Positions 1 through 6,248 of a DNA stretch of 8,989 nt are shown piece after piece. Each line of letters starts with the position of its first letter. Within the stretch, counting starts at the first letter, position 1. The stretch comes from Planctomycetaceae bacterium. GTDB lineage: Bacteria; Planctomycetota; Planctomycetia; Pirellulales; UBA1268. Made by a program: the position numbers and the translations under genes. The stretch covers positions 1-8,989 of the forward strand of contig CANGGC010000055.1 of assembly GCA_947453125.1 (NCBI GenBank). Direction: 5' to 3'. Under the pieces are notes generated by a model. The model saw only the letters and a list, made by a program, of their open reading frames with translations, was not told the origin of the DNA and searched no databases.

Positions 1-1967
1 AGGCCGTCCTTCCACTCGAGATTCCCCTTGAGTTGCTCCAGGCGGTAGGGGAACCAGGACGGTTCGATCGACACCGTGTCGCCGTGCGGCGTCGCCCTGA
101 CCTCGACGGTCGTACCGCGGGCCCGGATGGCATGACGGATGGTGGCCTGGAAGTCGACCATCCCCCGGGGGTCGAGATCGTCCCAGACGTTGCGGGCGCC
201 GCGCGGCAGCGCGTCGCGCAGCTCGCGTTCGATGACGACCCCCTGCCCGGCCAATTCGAGCGTCAGTTCCCCGTCGTCGGCCCCGCGGGGCACCAGCCCG
301 CCGGTGCAGCGCACCGTCCCTGTGTCATTGCTGCCGACAATGTCCTTGATCGTCCAGGTGCCATCCTGCATCCGCAGGCTTCCCTGGACCTTGGTGAGCG
401 GATAGGGGAAGCCGGCGTAGTTCATCGAGCAGTCGACCAGACGAATCCCGAGGGTGTTGGAATGACCGGCTGGAAAGCGGGCATCACGTTCATGACGGAA
501 GACGAAATCGAAGACGCCGGCCGCCCGCAATGATCGCACGATCGCCTGGCTGCGCGCGGGCATCGCGGCGAGCAGGCCATCATCGACACGCATCGCATCC
601 CCGCGGACCTCGAGCGCACCGGCCGTCCCCTGGGGCGTCGACCGGAACGCCCCCTCGATGTGGACCGGACGGCCGCCGGCCTGCCCGGTGAGGTGAATCG
701 CCACCGCCCCGCCATCGACGACGACGGTGCCGACGGTGCGGTCGACGCGGTACGGAAAACGGTAGTGGGTGAGCGAGGCGTTCCGGCAACGGACCGAGAC
801 CTTCGGATCGATTGCGCCTGCGCGACGGGTGAACTGGGCCCGCAGATCGACCTCACCGGCAGGGAGGAGCCGACTCCACTGCACCTTCCACGTATCGGGA
901 AGGAGGCCCTCCCATTGCCGATCGACGACGAGCCGCTCCGCCTCGAGGATGAGATCGAAATCGGCGTCACCACTCCATCCGGCCAACCGCCCCGACCCGC
1001 GGAGGAGCGCCGAACCAGTATGGGCCTCGAGCCGCTCGCAGCGCACGCCCGTCCTGTCGGCAACGAAGGCCGCCGAGATGTCGCGGAGCGGAAAGGGGAG
1101 CGAGGCATGTTCGTAACGCCCCGACTCCAGCCGGGCGGCCACCGTCGTCTGGGTGGCGCCGAGATCGCGGAGCGAGCCGGCCGCCCGCCAGCCGAGGTCG
1201 ATCCGACCCCGGAGGCCGCTCCCGAAACGCCGGACTTCGGCCGCCCGCTCCGCCGACGCGATCGACTCCGCCTCGGCCGCGACCAGATGCATGAGTCGGG
1301 GGGCGACGTCGATCGATTCGATGGCCCCGGTGAGATCGAAGCCACCGGTGGCGGGGACGACTCTCCCCTGGACGCTCGCCCGATCGAACAGATCGCCGTC
1401 GGCGCTCCCACGGACCGCGACGGTGTCGTTGGCCTCTGGCTGGAGGTCGACCTGGACGCGGCGGAGCGTCGTCCGGGCCTGGAGCCTGAGGTCATCGACC
1501 AGGAGCGTGCCATCCTCGACACTCACCGGCACCATCGTCTCGCCTCCGGCATGCCCGGCGAGTCGGGAGATGTTCCATGCCCCCTGATGATGTCGCACCA
1601 CATGGACGACCGCCCGACGGACACGCACGGAGGCGATCTTCGGAGTGCCAGCGGAGAGATCCGCAAGCGTCGTCCCGCAGGCCAGCCGCACCTCGTCGAT
1701 CCAGACCAACTGCCGCCACTGCTGGGGCATCTTCGGGTCGGTGAGCGAGACTCCGCGGAGGACGAGCCCCTCTCCGGAGACGACGCTCGCCCCCTGCACC
1801 TGAACGACGAGATCGGGAAACTCCCGCGCCAACCGAGCCTCGGCGCGGATCCGCACCTCCTCGCCAAGTCGGTTCGAACCGATAGCGACGGCGGCGATCA
1901 CCGCGGCGACCGTGACGGGCACGGCCCAGCGCACGACCGTCCAGAGCGTGTCGGAGAAGCGGTTCAA
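1..1967 (-). CDS. AsmA/TamB-like membrane-anchored protein (C-terminus beyond left edge)
   Basis: This frame stays open for 655 codons from a TTG at 1967-1965 to the window edge, so the C-terminal part is missing. TTG is the only start codon between the upstream in-frame TGA and the hydrophobic N-terminus; no good ribosome binding site precedes it. Residues about 8-30 (LWTVVRWAVPVTVAAVIAAVAIG) contain one membrane segment, shown here only in outline, and the rest is predicted to face away from the cytoplasm. The remainder is beta-rich with few cysteines. It contains an imperfect repeat of about 116 residues whose hallmark is LP or FP at 290-291, 404-405, 520-521 and 639-640, followed by a G-x-L strand and a DG turn. 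This architecture fits the AsmA/TamB/YhdP group of inner-membrane proteins that form a hydrophobic groove for moving phospholipid to the outer membrane. The family call rests on topology and repeats, not on a recognised signature, so a specific substrate cannot be named. It is divergent from the transporter at 2216. Confidence 0.72.
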   Translation of the reverse strand, partial: MNRFSDTLWTVVRWAVPVTVAAVIAAVAIGSNRLGEEVRIRAEARLAREFPDLVVQVQGASVVSGEGLVLRGVSLTDPKMPQQWRQLVWIDEVRLACGTTLADLSAGTPKIASVRVRRAVVHVVRHHQGAWNISRLAGHAGGETMVPVSVEDGTLLVDDLRLQARTTLRRVQVDLQPEANDTVAVRGSADGDLFDRASVQGRVVPATGGFDLTGAIESIDVAPRLMHLVAAEAESIASAERAAEVRRFGSGLRGRIDLGWRAAGSLRDLGATQTTVAARLESGRYEHASLPFPLRDISAAFVADRTGVRCERLEAHTGSALLRGSGRLAGWSGDADFDLILEAERLVVDRQWEGLLPDTWKVQWSRLLPAGEVDLRAQFTRRAGAIDPKVSVRCRNASLTHYRFPYRVDRTVGTVVVDGGAVAIHLTGQAGGRPVHIEGAFRSTPQGTAGALEVRGDAMRVDDGLLAAMPARSQAIVRSLRAAGVFDFVFRHERDARFPAGHSNTLGIRLVDCSMNYAGFPYPLTKVQGSLRMQDGTWTIKDIVGSNDTGTVRCTGGLVPRGADDGELTLELAGQGVVIERELRDALPRGARNVWDDLDPRGMVDFQATIRHAIRARGTTVEVRATPHGDTVSIEPSWFPYRLEQLKGNLEWKDG

Positions 1968-2113
1968 GGGATGGGGCGCAGGGGACTTCCGGCCGGGACG
2001 GATGGCCGGGAACGGGTCGAACGGGGGCGGGAGGGTACGTGCCCAGGAAACCCGGGGTCAACAGCCCCTCAGGCCCGGTTCCCCCGCGGGCCGGCCGGGC
2101 CGAACGCCCCGGA

Positions 2114-2142
2114 TTCCGTGAACCACGCCCCCTTGCTATAGT
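2114..2142 (+). promoter_or_regulatory. Candidate sigma70-type promoter of the MFS gene
   Basis: TATAGT at 2137-2142 matches the -10 consensus at five of six bases. It lies 17 bp after TTCCGT at 2114-2119, a weak -35 match. Initiation near 2149 would give a leader of about 67 nt that begins just before the stem-loop at 2155-2180. The support is only the -10 match and its position in the divergent region. Confidence 0.35.
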
Positions 2143-2154
2143 GCCGATCCTCAC

Positions 2155-2180
2155 ATGCCGTTTCCGGGGGGAAACGGCGT
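2155..2180 (+). promoter_or_regulatory. Leader stem-loop upstream of the MFS gene
   Basis: GCCGTTTCC at 2157-2165 is perfectly complementary to GGAAACGGC at 2170-2178, leaving a GGGG loop. One G-U pair and one A-U pair extend the stem to 11 bp. It sits just downstream of the candidate -10 and 35 nt before the ATG at 2216. It could be a 5' mRNA stabiliser, an attenuator-like element or, as DNA, a palindromic operator. The remainder of the 1968-2215 gap holds only GC-rich sequence in which I see nothing else. Confidence 0.55.
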
Positions 2181-2215
2181 GGATTGCCCCCCTTCATTCA
2201 CGCAAGCGAGATCGC

Positions 2216-3922
2216 ATGAACGCGCCCGAGCACTCCGCCCACTCCTCCGCCGACGCCGGTGCGCCGGCGGGCGTCAACGCCCAGCGGCTCCTCTGGGCAG
2301 GTTTCATGGCGATCGCGGCCGCGGGGGTCGGCTTCTCCATCCGGGCCGGCATTCTCGGCCAATGGGCCGAACAGTACGGCTTCACCCAGACCGAATTGGG
2401 CGCCATCACCGGCGGTGGTCTGACCGGCTTCGGGATCATCATTCTCCTCTCCAGCCTGATTGCCGACCGGATCGGTTTCGGGCGACTGATGACCGCCGCG
2501 TTCGCGACCCACATCGTGTCGGCCGTCCTCACCCTGGCGGCCGGCGCTGCCTATGCCTCAGGAGGCAAGCCCGCGGCCTATTTCTGCCTCTTTTGGGGCA
2601 TGTTCCTGTTTGCCATCGGCAACGGCATCGCCGAGGCGGTCGTCAATCCGCTCGTGGCGACGCTCTTCCCCAAAGACAAGACCCACTACCTCAACATCCT
2701 CCACGCCGGATGGCCGGGCGGCCTGATCCTCGGCGGTCTCGCCAGCTACTTCATGACTGGCGGCGCTGACGCCAAACCGGTGGCATGGCAAGTCCAGATC
2801 TCGCTGTTCCTCATTCCGGTCGCGATCTACGGCCTGATGCTCCTCGGCCAGCGGTTTCCAAAGAGCGAAGCAAGCACGTCGGGCATCTCCTACCGTGACA
2901 TGCTCGGGGAACTCGGGATGCTCGGTGCCGCCGTGATCTGTGCCCTTCTGGCACTGTTCTTCAAGAGCGATCTCCAGTTCCCGCTCTGGCTCGCGGCCGC
3001 CGCCGGCGCTGCCCTGCTCGTGGGCTTTGGTGCCGCGACCGGCTGGAAGATCGGCTATCCGATGCTCGCCTTCCTCCTCCTCATCCACGCGTTGGTCGGC
3101 TACGTCGAGCTCGGCACCGATTCCTGGATCGGCAAGATCACCGGCAGCATCATGGCCAGCCCGGCCAATGGCCTGCTCCTCTTCGTCTACACCTCGGCGT
3201 TGATGTTCATCCTCCGCTTCTTTGCCGGCCCGATCGTCGAGCGGATCTCGCCGCTCGGTTTGCTCGCCCTTTCGGCACTTCTCGGAGCCCTCGGGCTGAC
3301 GCTCCTCGGCAACGCCGAGGGGGGCGTGATGTGCATCGTGGCCGCCACCGTCTACGGCATCGGCAAGACCTTCCTCTGGCCGACGATGCTGGCCGTCGTG
3401 AGCGAGCAGTTCCCCAAGGGTGGCGCGATCACGATCGGTGCCACGGGTGCCGCCGGCATGCTCTCCGCCGGACTGCTTGGCGGCCCTGGAATCGGTTTCT
3501 TCCAGGATCAGAACGCCTCGCAGAATCTCAAGCAGGCCGACCAGGCGGTGTACGAGCGCTACAAGTCGGACAAGGAGGGGGAGTTCCTTTGGCTGAAGTC
3601 GGTCGGGCTCGACGGCAAGAAGGCCGCCGTGCTCGAAGACGGTGGCAAGGAGGCCCAGCGCGCCCTCGACCTGATGCGTTCCGACAAGGCCACCAACCCC
3701 AAGGCGGTCGCCGAGCAGGAGAGCCTCGTGAAGTGGTGGGATACCGCCGCGGCGACGGCGCCCACCGACAAGAAGCTCGTGGAGGCGGCCGGGCTGTTCG
3801 GCGGACGCCAAGCCCTCAAGCTCACGGCGCTGGTGCCGGCCACGATGCTCCTCTGCTATCTCGCCCTTCTTGGCTGGTTCAAGTCCCGCGGTGGCTATCA
3901 GGCCCGCGGCGTCCATCACTGA
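2216..3922 (+). CDS. MFS-family transporter with 14 predicted membrane segments
   Basis: This is a 568-residue inner-membrane carrier of the major facilitator superfamily; the substrate is unknown. The ATG at 2216 is chosen because the upstream in-frame extension (to 2039) runs through the candidate promoter and leader hairpin and looks non-coding. A weak AGCGAG precedes the start. Hydrophobic segments begin near residues 24, 60, 92, 118, 160 and 190, forming the N-terminal half. ADRIGFGRL at 83-91 is the loop 2-3 motif A of the superfamily. NGIAEAVVNP starts at 136 and HYLNILHAGWPGG at 157; these TM4-TM5 residues somewhat recall sugar-type carriers such as FucP, but this is only a resemblance. 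Two additional hydrophobic segments (about 233-250 and 254-275) separate the two six-helix halves. The final helix (about 535-557) is preceded by a charged loop of about 100 residues (430-532). Length exceeds the usual 400-450 because of these two insertions. The gene converges on tilS and stands alone. Confidence 0.88.
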   Translation: MNAPEHSAHSSADAGAPAGVNAQRLLWAGFMAIAAAGVGFSIRAGILGQWAEQYGFTQTELGAITGGGLTGFGIIILLSSLIADRIGFGRLMTAAFATHIVSAVLTLAAGAAYASGGKPAAYFCLFWGMFLFAIGNGIAEAVVNPLVATLFPKDKTHYLNILHAGWPGGLILGGLASYFMTGGADAKPVAWQVQISLFLIPVAIYGLMLLGQRFPKSEASTSGISYRDMLGELGMLGAAVICALLALFFKSDLQFPLWLAAAAGAALLVGFGAATGWKIGYPMLAFLLLIHALVGYVELGTDSWIGKITGSIMASPANGLLLFVYTSALMFILRFFAGPIVERISPLGLLALSALLGALGLTLLGNAEGGVMCIVAATVYGIGKTFLWPTMLAVVSEQFPKGGAITIGATGAAGMLSAGLLGGPGIGFFQDQNASQNLKQADQAVYERYKSDKEGEFLWLKSVGLDGKKAAVLEDGGKEAQRALDLMRSDKATNPKAVAEQESLVKWWDTAAATAPTDKKLVEAAGLFGGRQALKLTALVPATMLLCYLALLGWFKSRGGYQARGVHH

Positions 3923-3927
3923 ACGGG

Positions 3928-3997
3928 CTGAGCCCGGCCTGCCAGGGCCGGGTGGACTGAGCCCGGCCTCCCAGGGCCGGGTTGGCTAAGCCCGGCC
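3928..3997 (+). repeat. 29-bp GC-rich tandem repeat, 2.4 copies, each forming a hairpin
   Basis: Units start at 3928, 3957 and 3986, the last one truncated after about 12 bp. Each begins CTGAGCCCGGCC (CTAAGCCCGGCC in the third). The first two contain CCCGGCC followed six bases later by GGCCGGG, a 7-bp stem. They differ by only a few bases over 29. A short degenerate piece, CGGGCT-G-AGCCCG at 3924-3936, overlaps the front of the array and is itself self-complementary. The array begins 5 bp after the MFS stop. It may act as a 3' mRNA-stabilising or REP-like element. Confidence 0.75.
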
Positions 3998-4010
3998 ATT
4001 CGATCAACAG

Positions 4011-4045
4011 ACGCCCGGCACTTCCCCCATGGGAGTGCCGGGCGT
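4011..4045. terminator. Strong stem-loop between convergent MFS and tilS genes, probable bidirectional terminator
   Basis: ACGCCCGGCACT at 4011-4022 pairs perfectly with AGTGCCGGGCGT at 4034-4045. Inside it CCC and GGG can pair across a short CCAT loop with one bulged T. The stem lies 8 bp after the tilS stop (on the minus strand) and about 90 bp after the MFS stop, which is where both transcripts should end. No long T run follows on either side, so termination is inferred from position and stem strength, not from a canonical intrinsic signal. Confidence 0.6.
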
Positions 4046-4052
4046 CGGCGTT

Positions 4053-5114
4053 TCAGCGGGCGTTTTCGCGGGGTGAAACACCGGGGCGAAGTTCGATCCT
4101 GCCGGACGGGGTGACACTCCCCCGCACGCCGCCCGGGAGGCAGATCGCGGCCGCTTCCCGGCGTTCGGCCGCGGCAAGCAGGGCCACGAGGCGGGAATAG
4201 TGGGCGGCCGTCATGTCGCGCTCCGGCCAGCCCTCCTGCCGCCACAGGGCCCCGAACACCCCGGCGAGGAGATGGGGATCGAGGCCTGACAGGGCCGCGG
4301 CATCGAGGCTGACAGCGCCGTCGGCCAGCCGGCGGGTGTGGCGGTCGAGGAGGTATCCGGCCGCACTGTCGAGGGCTTTCGAGACAAGCCCTGCCTGCTG
4401 CCCGAGGCGGACAAGCGCCTCGGTGGCCGCGGGCCACGCCCCTGCTTCGACACGCGGCAACACCTCGTGCCGGAGAAACGCCCGGGCGAAGCGGGGATCG
4501 GCATTCGACGCATCCTCGCGCCACGAGAGCCCACGATCGACGAGAAAGCGACGGAGTTCGCCCCGGCGGACGCCCAGCAGTGGCCTGAGCAGGGCCACGC
4601 CATCGATGAACCGCCGGGCGGATTTCATTCCCGAGAGCCCAGCCACCCCCGTCCCGCGCAGCGCCCGATGGAGGATCGTCTCGGCCTGATCGTCGGCCGT
4701 GTGGGCCACGAGCAGATGCCTGGCCCCACGCTCGTGGGCGGCCCGTCCGAGCCAGTCATAGCGGAGACGCCGGGCGCGGGCTTCGAGCCCCTCGCCGCCG
4801 TTCCCCGTCGCTCCCCCCAGGCCGAGCCGCTCCGTCACGACCTCCACGCCGAGATCGGCAGCGAGGGCCACGACGAAACGGAGATCCTCGTCGGCCTCGG
4901 GCCGCAGGCCATGGTGGGCGTGGGCCACGAGGATCCGCCCGCTCGCTCCCCGCCGGCTCGCGAGCGCGGCGAGGGCCACGACCAGGGCGACGCTGTCGGC
5001 TCCCCCCGAAACGCCGACGAGCACCGGCCAATCCCACAATCCCTGCTTCGGTAGGGCCGCCGCGAGCGTTACGAGAAGATCGTCGTCCGGTGGTTCGTGC
5101 GTTGGGCCTGCCAT
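4053..5114 (-). CDS. tilS: tRNA(Ile)-lysidine synthase
   Basis: The 353-residue product is the cytoplasmic enzyme that uses ATP and lysine to convert C34 of the CAU-anticodon tRNA(Ile) to lysidine, changing its decoding from AUG to AUA. The N-type ATP pyrophosphatase loop SGGADS is at 36-41. HAHHGLR at 65-71 and HTADDQAETILHRALRGTG at 138-156 are the other catalytic-domain blocks of the family. RPLL (177-180) and the DASNADPRFARAFLRHEVLP block (201-220) are the usual conserved elements after it. A helical region follows, and the protein ends soon after residue 340, so it is shorter than E. coli TilS (432 residues) and probably has a reduced or missing C-terminal tRNA-binding domain. Start: the ATG at 5114 gives a normal N-terminus. 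An in-frame ATG at 5153 with GGGGGA four bases upstream (adding 13 residues) is a real alternative. The frame stays open to 5354, but that part is the intergenic region. Confidence 0.93.
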   Translation of the reverse strand: MAGPTHEPPDDDLLVTLAAALPKQGLWDWPVLVGVSGGADSVALVVALAALASRRGASGRILVAHAHHGLRPEADEDLRFVVALAADLGVEVVTERLGLGGATGNGGEGLEARARRLRYDWLGRAAHERGARHLLVAHTADDQAETILHRALRGTGVAGLSGMKSARRFIDGVALLRPLLGVRRGELRRFLVDRGLSWREDASNADPRFARAFLRHEVLPRVEAGAWPAATEALVRLGQQAGLVSKALDSAAGYLLDRHTRRLADGAVSLDAAALSGLDPHLLAGVFGALWRQEGWPERDMTAAHYSRLVALLAAAERREAAAICLPGGVRGSVTPSGRIELRPGVSPRENAR

Positions 5115-5186
5115 GACCGCCCATTTTGCCGCCGCGGCCCTGCCGGCCGCCATCCGATCCCCCAAACCAGCCTGCACAGAGCAGGT

Positions 5187-5195
5187 TGTGGATAA
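5187..5195 (-). promoter_or_regulatory. Exact DnaA-box 9-mer TTATCCACA
   Basis: The minus strand reads TTATCCACA, the consensus DnaA-box 9-mer, 73 bp upstream of the tilS ATG. The gap 5115-5411 contains further TCCAC cores at 5227-5231 (+), 5264-5268 (-) and 5290-5294 (+), but those match the full 9-mer poorly. It may be a DnaA binding site controlling one of the flanking genes, or chance. No dnaA, dnaN or gyrB gene is in the window. Confidence 0.4.
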
Positions 5196-5201
5196 AGTGT
5201 C

Positions 5202-5220
5202 CCGCCGCTGGATGCGGCGG
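5202..5220. repeat. Inverted repeat CCGCCGC/GCGGCGG in the tilS upstream region
   Basis: CCGCCGC at 5202-5208 and GCGGCGG at 5214-5220 form a 7-bp perfect stem with a TGGAT loop. A second pair, GACATCC (5223-5229) and GGATGTC (5253-5259), lies just beyond it. Both are in the divergent tilS/lipoprotein gap and would be in the tilS leader if transcription starts farther upstream. Their role is unknown. Confidence 0.45.
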
Positions 5221-5263
5221 CCGACATCCACGACAAACCTCGGCTTTTTCGGGGATGTCCTGA

Positions 5264-5294
5264 GTGGAAAAAGGTCATGGATGACTTTTTCCAC
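5264..5294 (+). repeat. 31-nt hairpin element, copy 1 (AT-armed version)
   Basis: Arms GTGGAAAAA and TTTTTCCAC pair for 9 bp. After one bulged G, GTCAT pairs with ATGAC around a GG apex, so the outer part of the structure is nearly perfect. The same architecture with different arm bases is found at 6099-6129 on the other strand. It lies in the divergent gap, 117 bp before the lipoprotein ATG at 5412. It could be part of that gene's leader RNA, or a DNA palindrome bound by a dimeric protein. Confidence 0.7.
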
Positions 5295-5411
5295 GGACAG
5301 ATAGGGAAGGCGATCTTCCCCCACGCTCCCCTCATGGCTACAGTCCCGGCCCATCCGGCCCCGGCCGCCCTCCGTGCGGCTGCTCCGGAGTCCACCCCCG
5401 AGGGATCTCGC

Positions 5412-6092
5412 ATGTGCCCCGCCCGTGCCGTCGCTGAAGCCGGTTCCCGGTCATCGCGCCGCCCGTTTCTGGCTGGTGTCTGCCTGGCCATCGCGTCGCT
5501 CGTGCCGGTAGCATCCGGTTGTTCCACGCTCCTCACGGCGGCCTATCTCATCGCCCCCCAGGACACCCCGGCGGAATACAAGGGCCTCAAGGGGAAGCAT
5601 GTCGCGGTGATCTGCAAGCCGATCGTCGAACTCGAGTTCAGCGACGCCGGATCCTCCCGCGAACTCGCCGGCACCGTCGGCGCGCTGATCGAGAAGAACG
5701 TCCGGAAGACTCGTGTCATCAGTCAGGACGAGGTCGCCCGCTGGATCGACGAGAACTCCTGGATTGACTACCCCACCGTCGGCAAGTCGCTCGACGCCGA
5801 CATGGTGGTGGGGATTGATCTCGAATCCTTCCGTATGCACGAGGGCTCGACGCTCTACCGAGGACGCGCGAGCTTCTCCGTCCGCGTGTTCGACGTCGCC
5901 GAGAAGAAGGTCGTGTTCACGAAGCGCTACGACGACTTCAGCTTCCCGACCGACGGTGCCATGCCGGTCAGCGATCGCAGCGAGGCACAGTTCCGAGCCA
6001 TGTTCCTCCAGATCCTCGCCCAGCGGATCTCGCGCAACTTCCACGCCTACGACAGCCGCGAAAGCTTCGCCGACGGCAACCTGACGTTCTAG
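5412..6092 (+). CDS. Putative twin-arginine-exported lipoprotein, family not recognised
   Basis: The ATG at 5412 is preceded by GAGGGA at 5400-5405 with six-base spacing. ATGs at 5334 and 5277 in the same frame lack such a signal and would put an unlikely leader ahead of the export signal. The 226-residue product starts with SRRPFL at 15-20, close to the Tat consensus. A hydrophobic stretch (about 19-34) and the lipobox VASGC follow, with the lipidated cysteine at position 37. The mature part of about 190 residues has an alpha/beta look: VAVICKPIVELEF near 64, ADMVVGIDLESF near 129 and YRGRASFSVRVFDV near 149. This pattern loosely recalls CsgG/TolB-N-like envelope domains, but I do not recognise the family and assign no function. 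It contains no further cysteine in an obvious metal site. The gene is divergent from tilS and converges on the VWA gene; its stop is followed within 7 bp by a strong hairpin. Confidence 0.8.
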   Translation: MCPARAVAEAGSRSSRRPFLAGVCLAIASLVPVASGCSTLLTAAYLIAPQDTPAEYKGLKGKHVAVICKPIVELEFSDAGSSRELAGTVGALIEKNVRKTRVISQDEVARWIDENSWIDYPTVGKSLDADMVVGIDLESFRMHEGSTLYRGRASFSVRVFDVAEKKVVFTKRYDDFSFPTDGAMPVSDRSEAQFRAMFLQILAQRISRNFHAYDSRESFADGNLTF

Positions 6093-6121
6093 CTTCACGT
6101 GGCCCAAGCCATCCATGGCCT
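6093..6121 (+). repeat. 29-nt direct repeat, copy A
   Basis: This 29-nt segment begins CTTCACGTGGCCCAAG and recurs at 6220-6248 with a single T/C change (position 6100 versus 6227). It is followed after 6 bp by ACTTGGGGGCG (6128-6138), a motif that also follows copy B (6282-6292). The pair of conserved blocks suggests a duplicated module whose middle part has diverged. Copy A lies immediately after the lipoprotein stop. Confidence 0.85.
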
Positions 6122-6129
6122 TGGGCCAC
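6099..6129 (-). repeat. 31-nt hairpin element, copy 2 (GC-armed version), possible bidirectional terminator
   Basis: On the minus strand, GTGGCCCAA pairs with TTGGGCCAC, a G bulges, and an inner GCCAT/ATGGC stem closes on the GG of a CATGGATG apex. Length, bulge and apex equal those of copy 1 at 5264-5294, with four base pairs exchanged. On the plus strand the same segment is a 31-nt stem-loop 7 bp after the lipoprotein stop. It may therefore end that transcript; no T run follows. Confidence 0.75.
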
Positions 6130-6134
6130 TTGGG

Positions 6135-6220
6135 GGCGTGCAAACGCCACCGCGGGGACGCGGATGTCGTTTTCACGCCCCGGAGAGCGTCGCATCCCGC
6201 GACGCCGTCGCTCACGCGAC
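6135..6220. other. Cluster of small stem-loops between convergent genes
   Basis: Three compact hairpins follow one another. GGCGT/ACGCC around a GCAA (GNRA-type) loop is at 6135-6148. GCGTCGC/GCGACGC around ATCCC is at 6187-6205. GTCGC/GCGAC around TCAC is at 6207-6220. GGGGCGTG (6133-6140) can alternatively pair with CACGCCCC (6174-6181), enclosing the first part. No open reading frame here looks coding. The cluster could be a structured RNA in either 3' region, or passive repeat debris. Confidence 0.45.
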
Positions 6221-6248
6221 TTCACGCGGCCCAAGCCATCCATGGCCT
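6220..6248 (+). repeat. 29-nt direct repeat, copy B
   Basis: This is the second copy of the 6093-6121 segment, offset by 127 bp and identical at 28 of 29 positions. The 3' arm that completes the hairpin in copy A is replaced here by unrelated sequence. That sequence contains CCGGCTG/CAGCCGG (6253-6272), a new 7-bp stem. ACTTGGGGGCG at 6282-6292, one base before the VWA stop codon complement, matches the block that follows copy A. Confidence 0.85.

Noticed and set aside
422..1522. A 366-codon minus-strand open frame starting at 1522
   Set aside because: It is in a different minus-strand frame from the AsmA-like gene. The product is dominated by Ser, Arg and Pro, typical of an out-of-frame reading.
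660..2141. A 493-codon open frame on the plus strand
   Set aside because: It is antisense to the AsmA-like gene. Its translation is rich in Arg, Pro, Gly and Asp without any domain, as expected from the complement of a high-GC gene, while the minus-strand frame gives a coherent membrane-anchored protein with repeats.
2558..3919. A 453-codon minus-strand open frame opposite the transporter
   Set aside because: It is a shadow of the MFS gene, rich in Glu, Arg, Gly and His, with no hydrophobic or catalytic pattern.
3928..3997. A possible CRISPR array made of the 29-bp repeats
   Set aside because: The units are directly adjacent with no spacers, only 2.4 copies are present, and there is no cas gene.
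5186..5294. Calling this region a replication origin
   Set aside because: There is only one exact DnaA box, no AT-rich unwinding stretch and no replication genes. It is kept as a lead only.
5115..5354. An 80-codon N-terminal extension of TilS
   Set aside because: The frame is open, but it covers the DnaA box and the inverted repeats of the divergent gap, and the family needs no such extension. Starts at 5114 or 5153 fit better.
5277..5411. Upstream starts (5277 or 5334) for the lipoprotein
   Set aside because: Neither has a good ribosome binding site, and both would place up to 45 extra residues before the export signal. The ATG at 5412 has GAGGGA at ideal spacing.
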